A stretch of 6,927 nt of DNA. It comes from Lachnospiraceae bacterium. GTDB lineage: Bacteria > Bacillota_A > Clostridia > Lachnospirales > Lachnospiraceae. A program made the translations under genes and the position numbers. A model generated the notes under the pieces. It ran no database searches, was not told the DNA's origin, and saw only the letters and a list, made by a program, of their open reading frames with translations. Shown piece by piece: positions 6,924-6,927 of this stretch. The stretch lies in contig JAGAES010000001.1 in assembly GCA_017613055.1 (NCBI GenBank), positions 1-6,927 of the forward strand. The letters are read 5' to 3'. How positions within the stretch are numbered: the first letter of the stretch is position 1; each line of letters opens with the position of its first letter.

Positions 6924-6927
6924 TTTC

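Overview
The window looks like chromosomal DNA from a member of the Clostridia, most likely a Lachnospiraceae-type gut or rumen anaerobe. The evidence is strong AGGAGG-type ribosome binding sites, a peptidase/era/recO gene order that I recall as usual in that family, a cell-surface protein with a cadherin-like beta-sandwich domain and threonine-proline linkers, and a DUF4367-like putative anti-sigma factor. The assignment rests on gene content and style, not on a search. Base composition is moderately GC-rich with many G/C-ending codons, which explains the long antisense open frames across the window.

Layout from left to right. Bases 1-974 hold the 3' end of a gene for a membrane-anchored surface protein, whose reading frame runs off the left edge. 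A strong terminator follows at 987-1013. A well-formed promoter at 1049-1077 then begins a rightward unit: an M16C zinc peptidase of the presequence-protease (PreP) type (best start 1107, not 1086), the GTPase Era (4135-5046), and the recombination mediator RecO (5118-5906). Both gaps in this unit (about 70-80 bases) lack a convincing promoter or strong terminator, so the three genes are probably co-transcribed. Both gaps contain small hairpins, and the era-recO gap contains an imperfect direct repeat. RecO ends in a terminator hairpin that overlaps its stop codon and also serves the converging gene. The last gene, on the minus strand at 5951-6910, encodes a single-pass membrane protein with the layout of an anti-sigma factor; its partner sigma factor would be expected just beyond the right edge.

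The central unit is housekeeping: Era couples 30S ribosome maturation to growth, RecO loads RecA during recombinational repair, and the M16C peptidase degrades peptides, probably in the cytosol since no signal peptide is seen. I see no mobile element, CRISPR array, tRNA, rRNA or toxin-antitoxin pair. I did not find a convincing undescribed system. The items most worth a second look are the era leader (poor Shine-Dalgarno, two hairpins), the era-recO spacer repeat with competing folds, the corrected peptidase start, and the acidic cytoplasmic tail of the surface protein.
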